This document shows positions 49,230 to 60,402 of a stretch of 64,000 nucleotides of DNA, in pieces. Each line of letters starts with the position of its first letter. Positions within the stretch are counted from its first letter, which is position 1. The notes below the pieces were generated by a model that was given only the letters and a program-made list of their open reading frames with translations, did not search any database and was not told the origin of the DNA. The position numbers and the translations under genes are program-made. The DNA comes from Saccharina japonica (Eukaryota > Sar > Phaeophyceae > Laminariales > Laminariaceae), in assembly GCA_008828725.1 (NCBI GenBank), contig MEHQ01003564.1, positions 686,591-750,590 of the forward strand. Direction: 5' to 3'.

Positions 49230-49603
49230 AGAGGGGGGGGAGGGGGGGGAGGTTTTGACCGAGACAAAACCACCTCATGCCACACCACCACGCTTGAGTT
49301 TGGGGTGGGGGGGGGTCTTTCGCGGTTGCGCTATCGATGCCCCCCTGAACGCGTTGAGAAAACAGGAATGGGCGAAGCGGGGGGGGGAGGGGGGGGAGGT
49401 TTTGCCCGAGACAAAACCACCTCATGCCCCCCCCCCCCCCCAAACCAACCGCGGGGGGGGGGGGGGGTCTTTCGCGGTTGCGCTATCGATGCCCCCCTGA
49501 ACGCGTTGAGAAAACAGGAATGGGCGAAGCGGGGGGGGGAGGGGGGGGAGGTTTTGCCCGAGACAAAACCACCTCATGCCCCCCCCCCCCCCCAAACCAA
49601 CCG

Positions 49604-49655
<52 letters not shown>
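49230..49655 (+). repeat. Tandem repeat, unit about 150 bp, with G- and C-runs
   Basis: GGTTTTG(A/C)CCGAGACAAAA recurs at 49251, 49398 and 49550, and GTCTTTCGCGGTTGCGCTAT at about 49316 and 49467. Each unit carries G-runs and a C-run; the last ends in 49 consecutive G (49605-49653). G- and C-runs within one unit can pair, making strong hairpins. Confidence 0.85.
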
Positions 49656-50858
49656 TTTATCGGAGTCGTGTGTTTAGGGTAGTTAGTTTCACTGAATCGT
49701 TGAATCAGTTTCTTGGAAAGGCAGAGGATGGGAAGGTGGGCCGGGAAGAGGGTTTGGGTGGGGGGCGGAAGGGGGGTGAAAAGGCGTTACTTGATTTGTA
49801 TGTTTTTGTGTTTTCTGGCTTGCTGGTGTGTTCTGTTTTTTTTTTCTTCTTCTTCTTCTCTCTTTCCTTCTTTCCCGACTCTTTTTTTTTGTCTCGTTAG
49901 CCTCGAGACAAAACAAAAAAGAAGGTTATATTAGTAGTGCAAGCAAGCAGCGGTCTCTCTCTATAATAGGCTGGTGGTGATGATGGCGACATACATTCAT
50001 TCACCAATCGCCATTCGTTGTTGTCGTCATCTTTGTCGTGTTTAGTCGTTGCTGTTTTCCGTCCGTTTGCTTTGCTTTGCTTTGCCGCCCGTTCCGATCC
50101 GATCCAATCCGCCCAGACTGACGGGCCGGGCGTTTGCCCCCCTTGATCTTCTGCCGCTGCTTTTGCCCGAACGGGTTGTTGGGAGCTCTACTTTTTTTGC
50201 TCAGCTCCCGTTTTGTCGTTGCGTTGGTAAGTCGTCTTTTTCTTGAGCTGCTTGCTTGTTGTTCTTCTTGTTGTTTCTTGTCTTTGATATATTTCTCTCT
50301 TTTTTTTTCTCTTTTTGTGTGTGTGTGTGTTTTTTCCCTTCTTAATAGTCTTCTTCTTCTTCTTCTTCTTCTTCTTTTTCTTCTTTTGTTGGGTTCGGCT
50401 CGGTTCTGCTTTTTGCTTGTGTCTTGTTCTCTCTTCTCTTCCTTTCTCTTCTTCTTGTCGTTGTCTTCATTTTTTTTCGTCGTCGTAAAAGAGTCATTTT
50501 TTTCTGCCGCGGCGTCCGGTCCGAGGCCGCGACTCGTTCGGTTACAGCCTCTGCTTTTGTCTCGTGGTTTCTTACGCGGTGCCGGCGATGGTTGAGCATT
50601 ATTGGCGTCCGTGGGGGGACGCGTTGTCTTGTTGACTTGACTTATTGCCTTGCCGGTCAGCCAGCCGGCCAGAAGGGCAGCCTTCCACCCCCCCCCCCCC
50701 CTTCCACCTGTGCGTACGCCAAGTTGAGGGCCTGGGCCCTGTCTATGCCTTTTCCCCTTTCTGCTACCTAGAGGATGGCACCTGGAGAGAGGTGTTTTAG
50801 CTTTTTGGGCGGATGAGGAGACCTTTTTGTTTACTACGTGCTTGGGGGGAGAGGTGAA

Positions 50859-50883
50859 GGGGGGGGGGGGGGGGGGGGGGGGG

Positions 50884-50952
<69 letters not shown>
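50859..50952 (+). repeat. Very long poly(G) run, 94 nt with a single A
   Basis: 27 G, one A, then 66 uninterrupted G. The Pro-rich minus-strand frame over it is a by-product. Confidence 0.9.
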
Positions 50953-52299
50953 CGTCTATCGTGCGTAAAGGCAAGATATGCGCTGGACAATTGGTGAGTA
51001 GGTAGGTCAGGTAGGTCAGGTGGGTGGATGGATGCGGTAGGTCGTTGATAGATCGGACGGTCGGTAAAGTCTTTAGGGTTTTAGGTACAGCAGTGGCCCA
51101 AAAAAGACGGGGCTGGAGAAAAATGGTGGAAAAAGAAAAGGGAAATGAAAAGAGAAGAGAAGAGGGTAGGGGGATGGGAGGTGGGGAGGGGGGCGCACAA
51201 GGGACGTCACGGGGGGAGGAAGGGGGTTGTATATAAAAAGAGGCGCATATTTACGTATTACTCGGGAACGCGTTGAGTACCATCTCGATGTGTTTATCGT
51301 GCCGCTTTTTGTGCATGCTTTCCGCCTGCGTAGCGCGGAAAGGTTAGCATCCTTTCCAGTCAATCCACCTCGTTGTGTGGCAGGCAGGTAACATGATGGT
51401 GATGCTGGATAGCGCCTCCTTGTCTCTATGGAAGGGTTCCGCCGGTCCCCCCTTTGTTGTTGTCGCTATCGTCGTCTTCGTTGCGTGGACGATTCTGGTG
51501 GTGGTGATGGTATTGATGGTAGCGACTGCGGCCGCTCGCTGTAGCTGTGGCTGTGGCTGCGATAACAGGATTTTGGTGGTCGTGCATCCTAGAAAATAAG
51601 TTGATGACGGTGGTGGTGGTGGTGGTGGTGAGGTGATGGCGACGACGATGGTATGTGGTGCTCGTGGGAGAGCAGCGGCAAAGAGGATGAATAGAGAGGC
51701 TGGGGGGGGCGGCGGCAAAAAGCAGCGACGGGAAACGTCACAGCCAAGAAAAACCCAAAAGGAAGAGAGAGGGGGAGAGAGAGAGAGGCGGTAGGGGTAC
51801 GAGATGGGAAGGGGGAGGAGCAGAAGGCCGTAGGCGTGAACGATGCTGATGGTGTTGGTGGTGGTCATGATTGCAAAGAAAAGGTCACTGATTGGCATTG
51901 AGGTTTGGGGAACGGATTATGAAGTTACGGAACGAAAGAAGTGTAGTGTTGGTCGTGGGCACGAGGAGAGGGGGAGTGCCACGATGAATCGGGAAGGGCG
52001 GGTGCCGTAGCTCATCATTTTGCGCCACGCAATCATCACACCTCCGAAGCAGCAGCCGCCGCAGCCGCGTCAGACTCTGCGAAGGAGGTTTTTCTGTGAG
52101 CGAGGGAGAAAAAAAAAAGGGGTCCGTCCCTCTATGAGAGGAAAGAAAGGGAGATGGGGGAAACGGTGGAGAACTAGAATTACGGCCGGGGTCTTAGGAC
52201 CTCGCCCACTTTCTCCTTCGATGGTTGGCTTCCTCGTCGTGTCGCTCGTAATTAATGGTAATTAATGTACTTGTGTACGTAAAAAAGGGTATGCGTTCT

Positions 52300-55200
52300 G
52301 CATTCGTTCGTGACAGGAGGGGGGGAGAAGGATGAACGATCCTGAAGCTTGCTGCCGAGTCCGTGCCTGCAGGCGGCCAGTTCTCTCTCCTTTTATTTAC
52401 TCCGTTTATTTTCGTCGCATTTTTGTTTTATTTCTTGCGGTTCCAGCGGTATCGATTGGTTATAATCCATGCTTTTACTTTCTCCTTTCATTTGGTTAGT
52501 AGACTGTCGTCCCGACGAATGATCACCTAAGATGAGGCACGTTTTGATGCACATGTATGTGCACAACGGGCCAGCCATGTGGCGCCTAGTATCTGATACA
52601 TGAAGGTTATTTTGTCACTGCTGTTGCTGCTCTGCTGCGTGTGTAGAGATGATCGTCCGGTCATGTTTTCGTAAGCACAACGGAATCTGTGTGATGGGTC
52701 CTTTATGACACGGGTTTCAGCAACATGCCTGAATGTCTGTACGAGATTATCATGTGGTTTTTTAGATGTGACACATTGAGTCAAAAGTTCCTTCTTACCA
52801 GACTCCCGCAGAAGTATTGTTTGTAATGTAAGCCCCGACACCGAAATATTGACCCCCATGCAGCTACGGCGAGTGTCGATACGTAGCCGGTACGCAGAGC
52901 GGCGACCTGCGCCAGTTCCCAGATACCTTCTCGGTGTCTCGGGCCTTGAGCACCACGATTTAGACCATATCTCGCTTTTCACGCCATTTTATGCAACAAC
53001 TCGGGTTGAAATGATGCAAGTTTCGAACGCCCATCAGTACCTTTTTCCGCATTCAGAAGCAAGCGTGGTCTTGCTCCGTGCTCGTTGAAGATAAATTTCG
53101 GCCACGATCTTCAGCATGAGTCAGGTGGAGGAGTGATACGCAGGAAGCGGGATAGGCGAAGGCGGGACACACAGCTCGAGTACTAATAATAGCGGCACAA
53201 TCAAATAGTACGTTCGTAGATAATTATTTCGGAACTTCGGGACACTCGCAACCGATTCCGACGAACGAGGGTCACGGATCGTTCGGTATGACCTCTGTGC
53301 TATTAGATAGTGTTCCGTGTTTGGTTTTACTGTGCTTGAATCTGTGACACGCGTGCTACTCGCACACCGGCCCACTCTTCTTCACCTCATACTGCTGTCC
53401 CCTTGGGCACAACCGATCGTCAGCAAAAGCAATTAATGAACTGGCCTTGAAGCGCCGTTCTTTGCGTACGCTCTCGGGAGGCAGGCAAAGCTCCTGCAAC
53501 CAGTCGCTTAGTCCAGACTGATGGTGTTTGCCTCCTCCGGGTTGTTTGACGCATGTACGTAACATAGTAGTCGTCCCGAACGCCTCATGCGGAGATCCCG
53601 TTAATAGGTTATGCGCCTCGATTTGCGTTGTAAGAACTGCTTAAAAGCTGCGAGTCATCCAAAACATCGAGTGTAGACTACGACTAAGGTCCGCTGTGAG
53701 CTTCTGCACAGAGCTGCCAGGACCATCGTCATCTGGAGCTGCCGCCGCGAAGGGCGTCAACGGTTATCGACATACCCTGGTAGGTGCCATGTTCGTCGTC
53801 ATCTGGACCTGGTACCGCGAACTACGAGTACTACTGCTGCACATTTTGGGCCTGAGCGCCGAACGTAAGCGGGACTGCCGGAGCTTCCATACTAGTCTCA
53901 CCGTAGCAGCAGCGTGGGGTGGCCGAAGTGTTTTCGGGGTCGGTCTGCAGTATCCTGTTTAGAAATTGTGGAAAGAAAGCGTCTTGTGGAGTCACCGCAC
54001 CGTCATTGATCGTTTAGGACCGCAAGGGAACATTGCTTCTGGAGGCACTGGACATTGTCATCGTTTGGTGCTGGGCGAGCATCATATTTGGGATCGCTAT
54101 ATCATCATCTGGGTCGCCAGGGGATATCTACATCGCCCTCGGGTCGCCAGCTTGGCGGTGTTTCGTTTTGCGTACATAGCGTCACACGCTTAGCTTCGCT
54201 TATCTTTGATCATGGGGGATGGGGTAAAAGCAAGCCTGGTGTGGTAGGCTGTCAGTTGTTTCTATTTCTTGGGCAACAGACTGGTGGTTGAAATGTTGGC
54301 TCTCTAGATGCGGCTGGGAAATTTATATCGTTGTATCTCACCCTCTCGTAACACAAAGCCGTCTGTAAGTAGTGCCCGTTCTTGGGCACTACAATACCCG
54401 TTCGAGTACGTAGCGGTTTGGATGCGTGTTCAGAAGCAAACGTGATAATAGAGGATACGCTACCGTTTGGCTCGCAGCCTTTCAGAAGTGCAAGCGACGG
54501 CCAGTAATAGCTAGCGTAGACTTTGGCGCAAGTGTAATATCGTACCGAGTGACTGTCCACAACAGCGGTAGAGGGTCTAACTCCGACGTCGTTTGTGCTG
54601 CTTTCTTGGAAGCGGGTGACCACACAGCCTTCCAGCGGCGGACAGCCAGACCTCAGCAGCGGTAGGGTGCATAGTTATTGCGTGAAAGCAAAGGTGTATG
54701 CAATCGCCGGTTCTTTGCCGCGTGTGACAAACTGCGAGTAAAGGCAAAAAGGCCAGAAAGAAGCTTGGTTACGTAACAATACAGTGAAATGAAAAATGTG
54801 GCTTTGAAGGTTACTCCGTGTGTTGTAGCGAACAGGCCGCATAAAGCTAAAAAGTACGGAACGAACGACAGAAAGTACCAAACAGAATACATTGTCATTC
54901 ACTTATTTGGCACTCCAATTTGATAATTGAATACAGCGAGCATGGCTACGCCACCTCCATCGAGGGGTCGACTAATATAGATGGCTATCTTGCTACATGC
55001 ACAGGCACAGTAGCCTACCGAGTTGTCGATCGGGAACGTACGGTAGTCGGCTGTAGCACGTAGGCCGCAGAGGCACAATGCTATATATATATATGTCTGT
55101 ACAAGTTGTGAGGTGTGCCAAAGGCCGGTGCAGTAGACATTTGGCACAATATACAGCCATCGTTTTGTAGATGATCATGTCAAAGTCGCGGGAAAACCGA

Positions 55201-55690
55201 ACATGAAACTCGGCAAACGAGGGTCGCGCTTGCCGACGGGGATGCCTTTTGCGATACGAAGTTCTTCGTGTTTACTATAGTTATTTTGTGTTCGAACTTC
55301 GAACCTAATAGGAAGGAAAGAGAAAGGAAGGGCGAAGAGAATACGTGGGATAAAAAACAAAAACGTCGTTTGTTGTATTATTACTTTAAACGTCTACCTA
55401 TGCTATAGATAAGCCGCGTCAGCCTGCACTCCTCGTGTCAAACATACTATTGATGGAACGGAAGATGGCATAAACATAACTTTGATTTGATTGGCCTCAA
55501 CTTTATAGTGCCACGTAAGGCTATCATAGCCAATACCTGGTATATATGTTAACACTACTGTATTATAAATGCTAAATAGTTTTGTTTTTGTTTTCGCCAG
55601 GGACCCTCAGCTCGCTTATGAATTTTGGGATTGGGAGCTGAATGCTTGGACTGTGGAGAAGAGCCATGTAGGTTGCCTTGCTGTTCCCTA
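52300..55690. other. Region without a recognised gene
   Basis: Composition is ordinary and the region holds no repeat family described here. Several frames of 60-150 codons exist but none has exon signals on both sides or a domain I recognise. An acceptor-like GTTTTCGCCAG at 55590-55600 is followed by an open stretch (DPQLAYEFWDWELNAW) to 55690, which could be an isolated exon of an unknown + strand gene. Confidence 0.35.
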
Positions 55691-56191
55691 GGTGTTAACA
55701 TTTAACCTTGGACGGAGGTATGGGTTCTTCTGGTTCTTCTGCGATTATTGAGGCTTTGGAAAAGCGACCAAAAACTAGGGACACAATGCGAGAGCGTTGA
55801 GACAACCATCCGCAGACGACGCCTCCTGTTTGTGGGGACCGTAAAGCGGACGCCGAATAAGCGGCTGACCTCTCTGGTGATGTTTGAGACGATGGCTGGT
55901 GGGGAGAAACCGGGACGAGGCTGACCAGAAAATAACTGGGCCCAATGTCTAGCAGGCGACCTCTAGGCCACCGAGGTGTCCACGGAAAAATACTTTTTGC
56001 TGCTTGGAGTGGAGACGGTGTTATATTATGGCTGAGGGCGGCTAAGAAGAGTGGGAAGTGATACTGGGGGGTCGTCGAAGCGGCGGACTGTTTGATGGTG
56101 AGGTGGCACAGGGGCGAGGCGGACAAAAGCTGGCTACGGCACGCAGATAAGGACGACAAGAGCGGTGACAAGGAGAGGGGGGGGGGTGTAC

Positions 56192-56365
56192 TCATGTCGT
56201 GCACGGCCGTAGTCGTATGACCATAGACCCTCGCATTCCTACAATGCCGGGACGGAGCGCGTTGGGTTTTCACCAACCAGGCAGACATTGCTTGCACCAA
56301 GCGCGAAACGCCGTGAGGTATTGGGCGAGTCGCATGGAGGGTGAGCTGCATCCTGCTAAGAACCG
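56192..56365 (-). repeat. Family J repeat with poly(C) tail, longest copy
   Basis: On the minus strand it carries GCTTGGTGCAAGCAATGTCT, GTGAAAACCCAACGCGCTCC, CGACTACGGCCGTGCACGAC and ATGAGTACAC, then a C-run at its 3' end (G-run 56177-56188 on the + strand). Confidence 0.7.
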
Positions 56366-56697
56366 CCTCTGAGGCGGACTTGCATATGGACGACAGCTTC
56401 AATGAGTTAATTTAATTTCTGGTGTGGCCACTTCCGGAGACAGCAATGGCTTTTACTATGTAACTGCCTCGCGGATGCCTTACCATATTTACACTACGTG
56501 ATACGACCATTCCCCTTGTGCGGAGCAAAGGTTCTCCACCCCGCACAAATGATCTACTCGACCGCCAGCTGTGGTGACCGCCAAAAAAAAAACAAAAAAA
56601 AAAACGGCACCCTGGTTGTCTAGCTCACGCAGCGAGTGGCGTGTTTTACAGCGTCGTTGCCAACCGACGCCAACCCAACCTATAAAAATATCATATA

Positions 56698-56736
<39 letters not shown>

Positions 56737-56800
56737 AGTCCTTTTTTGCGTGCCGTAGTCGTGTGATCATTGACCACGCACCCCTTTCGAGACGGAGGGG
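56698..56800 (-). repeat. Family J' repeat with a 38-nt poly(C) tail
   Basis: On the minus strand it reads CCGTCTCGAAAGGGGTGCGT, GGTCAATGATCACACGACTA, GGCACGCAAAAAAGGACTA, then 38 C (G-run 56698-56735 on the + strand). It matches 5431 and 29700. Confidence 0.7.
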
Positions 56801-56943
56801 GGGGCATAAGGTATAACTCGGCTTTTGTTTTTATTTGAGGGACACCAAGCATAAACAACACTGCTGCATAACTAAAAACAAAATTGTGAGCTGAACAGGT
56901 GGAAAACCTGGCACATAATACCTGGTAGTTTACAGAAGGGCGA

Positions 56944-57629
56944 AAGCCAAAAATAGGTATACCTATGCCTTCTGAGCCATTTCGAGGTACAGTACTCTAA
57001 ATCTAATCTTGACTCAAGAACGGCCTCCTGGCCCTCCCTCCTATTGGCCAGCCCCCGGTCGTACCTCTTGTTGGCTAAAAGCTTCCAGGTACAACCCTCT
57101 GTGACTACTGCTGTAATCAATTTGGGCTTCTCTCCTATTTTTGGTTCAAACTGTACATACCCTTTTCTGGCAAAACTGAAGTACGGCCACAGGTCCGTTG
57201 GGACCAGATGATCCGAGCTACCAACAAAACACACAGGATCAGACTGCGGAATCACCTCTTGCGTGGGGAAATTGTGTTGTTATTAGTATTGTTACAGAGA
57301 GCCGCACACACACTGCAGTACATGAACCCAGTAATAAGCTGTGCTGCTGGCTAGGAGAATCTTTCTTACTTGGGAAAGAGGCCCCTTGTAGGTACAGGTT
57401 GAACCTTTTCTAGGTACAACTGGAGCCAAACGTAGGTGAACCCCAACTTCATTATTACTGCACACAGGGAGGTGTATCTGGAACCTTTCAGCCAACAGGA
57501 GGTGCGATCGGGCGCTGGCCAATCAGAGGGAGGGCCAGGAAGCCTTTTCCCGAGTGCAATATTTTCAATATTTGTGTACGTATAAAAGGCTCAAAATGAT
57601 TAGGTACGAAGTATACCTATTTTTGGCTT
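56944..57629. repeat. Foldback element family K, copy 2
   Basis: The left arm (56944 to about 57185) and the right arm (about 57330-57629) are imperfect reverse complements: GCCAAAAATAGGTATACCTA on the left and its mirror near 57612-57627. Words such as GGCCAATAGGAGGGAGGGCC recur in both arms. It is homologous to 6698-7380. One arm reads as an open frame on the minus strand but resembles no family I know. Confidence 0.7.
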
Positions 57630-57699
57630 TTGACACTGATTGTCGTCCTTATTTTCTTATTGGCTTGTTTTCGTACCCGGTACGTTGGCATTTAATTTG

Positions 57700-58400
57700 C
57701 TCACCTCGATTAATTTGCAGCAATTTTGTTCTTCCTGTCCCAGAGCAGTCTGTGGCAACATAATGTCTCTCTCTCCATCAATGGGATGCAGAATCAGGAC
57801 GGACACTATTATATATACTGGGTGTACTGATTGATGCTGTTGGGTACTGATAGACTAGCCACGGTTACATGTGAAGACAACACACAGCACTACTGTACCA
57901 AGAACTGCTGTTGTGTAGTATGTACCAGGTACGCACGAAGGCAGGTAGGTGCATGAATCTGTCCTTCATGTACACCTGTCAGATTTTGTTCCCCTCAAAC
58001 CCCGTACCGACTACGAGTAGCGGACAAAAACATAAAAACTGCCTCGGCTGCTTGGAAGTTGTGCTTTTTTTGTGTGCTTCGGTTGCCTATCTTTTGCTTT
58101 CGTTCTTAGTCTTGCTCTGTTTACGTTGTTTTCATTTTCTTCGGTTATATTATTTTTCTGCCACATCTCCTCCGGGCGACGCACGACACTTTCCTTCTTT
58201 GTCTTTTGTTATCGTTTTTGTTTGTTTGTGCATCTGTTTTATTATAATTTTTTTCATTCTTTTTACTTTTCCCTTTTCGCTTTTTTTTTTTTTTTTTTTT
58301 TCTCTTTCACGCAGATGGGTTGCTAGCAGGGTAGGCCGTGCCTGTCGTATAGGATGACATTGCATTGTCTGCTCTGCTTACTGCATTGCAGCGTAGTATA
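57700..58400 (+). repeat. Family D repeat, rearranged copy
   Basis: 58060-58400 matches 41010-41370 (CTTAGTCTTGCTCTGTT, CATCTCCTCCGGGCGA, GCTAGCAGGGTAGGCCGTGC). A segment like the family's end (CAGAATCAGGACGGACAC, ATGTGAAGACAACACACA) lies before it at about 57770-57880, so the order is rearranged compared with 41010. Confidence 0.55.
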
Positions 58401-58403
58401 GAT

Positions 58404-58482
58404 GCCGGTCGCCCCGGTGGTCTAACTGGTAGCCACGAAGCCTTTTGGGCCGGATGTCGAGGGTTCAATTCTCCCCATGGAG
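58404..58482 (+). repeat. tRNA-like segment, probable SINE head
   Basis: An A-box-like TGGTCTAACTGG (58418-58429) and a B-box-like GGTTCAATTC (58462-58471) stand 44 bases apart, the normal tRNA spacing. The T-arm has a mismatch and the acceptor stem does not pair, so a working tRNA is unlikely. It follows family D directly and may be part of it or a separate insertion. Confidence 0.45.
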
Positions 58483-58700
58483 GTTTTTATTCTCAAATGA
58501 CACCGACTGTTGAGAGCGCATATTATAGCGTGGGCAAGCAAAATTCGACGAGAGTTGACGAGGGAAGAAAGTGCTGAAATCTTCTCGCGATAAAAATGTC
58601 AGGCAAGAACCGTAGTGGGGGAGGAGGGAGAGGAGCCTACTTTGTGACCCCGGATCTGAGTTACGACTAGGGAGGGAGAAAGACGGAAGTGCGAAGATAT

Positions 58701-58737
<37 letters not shown>
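58701..58737 (+). repeat. Poly(G) run, 37 nt
   Basis: Pure G. On the minus strand this is a C-run; the flank does not clearly match families J or J'. Confidence 0.9.
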
Positions 58738-59302
58738 CGAAATTGGAAGCTGATGCTCGGATTGTTTTGTGGAATTTTAGAAAATCTCAACTCCTCATTT
58801 TCTCAAATTGTGATAATATTTTTCGAAAAACTTTGACATGAGTGATGGATATCATCATAGTTACACAATACTAGGTATATACAAAGTACGGATATAAACA
58901 CCAAACACCGTTTTTTAAGAAAAAACAAAATGTAGGCAACGAGTAGTCTAAACACGGAAATAGTAAATACCAGGTACCTGGCAAGAAATATAGGCCTGAT
59001 TGAAAATTTGGGCCCATCGAATAACGGCATATGCGTCATACCCAAGCGTCATACCCAGACCTCGACCACCACGTATGGTCATTGAACCGACTCTACGGGA
59101 CCAATATACCTTAATTGCATCGTACACCATACATCGGGCTAAATTATAAAAACTGATCGGGTTATGGGTGTCCAAATCTAAGCCACAGTTTGACATTTTA
59201 GGTTGACCCAGCTGATATACATGATTTTAATAATAATCGTACACGAAGTACGAATATAAGTAAAAGCAGACCCACGCCTTTTTAATTCGGCACGCCTATA
59301 TA

Positions 59303-60366
59303 CTACACTCTGCTCCTACCCGGGGTAGTCCGTGCAACGACCTCTTCCCTAAAAGCCTCCTTTTCTCTGCGCAACTCCTCTATCCGACGGGCGACGGCAG
59401 CGGCAGCGGCGGCGCTCCCCTGTCCGCCACCAAGCCCTACGCCCCCCCGACCAGCCCCCGAACCACCTCCTCTGCAACGACTGTTATCACCACCACCATC
59501 GCCATCACCACCATCCTCCTCGCGGTCATCGTCATCGTCATCATCACTATCAGCTTCATCGTCAAACACTACCATCACGCTCGCAACTTCTTCGCGTGAG
59601 CCCGGAGAAGCCATCACGAGATCCTCTCGACAAACCGCGTCTCCCCTCCTCGGCATCGTCTTCGCATTCCTCGCCCCCCCTTCCTCCTCCTCCTCTTCCT
59701 CCTCCATGTCCTCCTCCCGACTCTCTCCCCACCGCAGCTCATCATGCCCCGCGCCCTCTACTTCTTCTTGGGGTTTGCGTTGGGGTTGTCCACCGCCAAA
59801 AACTGCGAGTCGATCGCTGCCGTCGCTCCCGCTCCCCCCGAAGCGGCCGCCGGACCTTGTTGTTCTCGTTCTTGCAGCAGTTTCTATCGTCGTCGTCGTC
59901 GTCGTCGTTGTGGTTCTTGTTCGTGTTCTTCTTTTGCTTGCACTCCCGCCCCCGCTCTCGTTGTCGCCGCTTTTGTTATCGCCACGGTTGGTATCGTTGG
60001 AAAGTAAGCTGGTAATACCACTGTGGCTGCCATCGCCATTATCGCCGCCGCCGCCGCCGTGGTGGTTCTCTCGAGGGTTGGGGGCCCGACGAGAAGCAGC
60101 GCGTGGAATCGGCGCTTCAGGAGAGGTTTGCTCGCACTGTCGTCGAGGGCTTCTCCTTCTCCTGCTGCTGCTTCTCACTCCACTCCTGCTGTTGCTCCTG
60201 CTGCTATTTCTCACGCCACCCCTGGTGCTGCTCCTGCTGCTGCTCCTGCTGCTACTTCTGCTGCTACTCCTGCTGCTGCTCCTGCTGCTGCTGTTGCTCC
60301 TGCTGCTGATCCTGCGCCTGCTCCTACTTCTGCTCCTGCTCCTGCTCCTGCTGCAGGCGGCAATAC

Positions 60367-60402
<36 letters not shown>

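Larger units (their letters stand above)
44961..52300 (+). other. G+T-rich region downstream of the PUF gene, no gene recognised
   Basis: The start must include the PUF 3' UTR, but I cannot place its end. For about 7 kb the + strand is dominated by G and T, with T-runs, GGA-rich tracts and very long G-runs. The long frames here are Phe/Leu- or Gly/Pro-rich low complexity and lack exon signals. Six undetermined bases (47502-47507) mark an assembly gap inside a G-run. Confidence 0.6.

Noticed and set aside
50001-50990. A 329-codon minus-strand frame beginning with a long Pro run
   Set aside because: It is created by the poly(G) run and surrounding T/C-rich sequence; no splice signals, domain or unbiased segment is present.
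54252-54623. A minus-strand frame with RPSTAVVDSHSV, resembling the first Asp motif of some DDE transposases
   Set aside because: Only one short motif fits; the expected following motifs are not visible, so chance is as likely.
58404-58482. A functional tRNA gene
   Set aside because: The acceptor arms do not pair and the T-arm has a mismatch.
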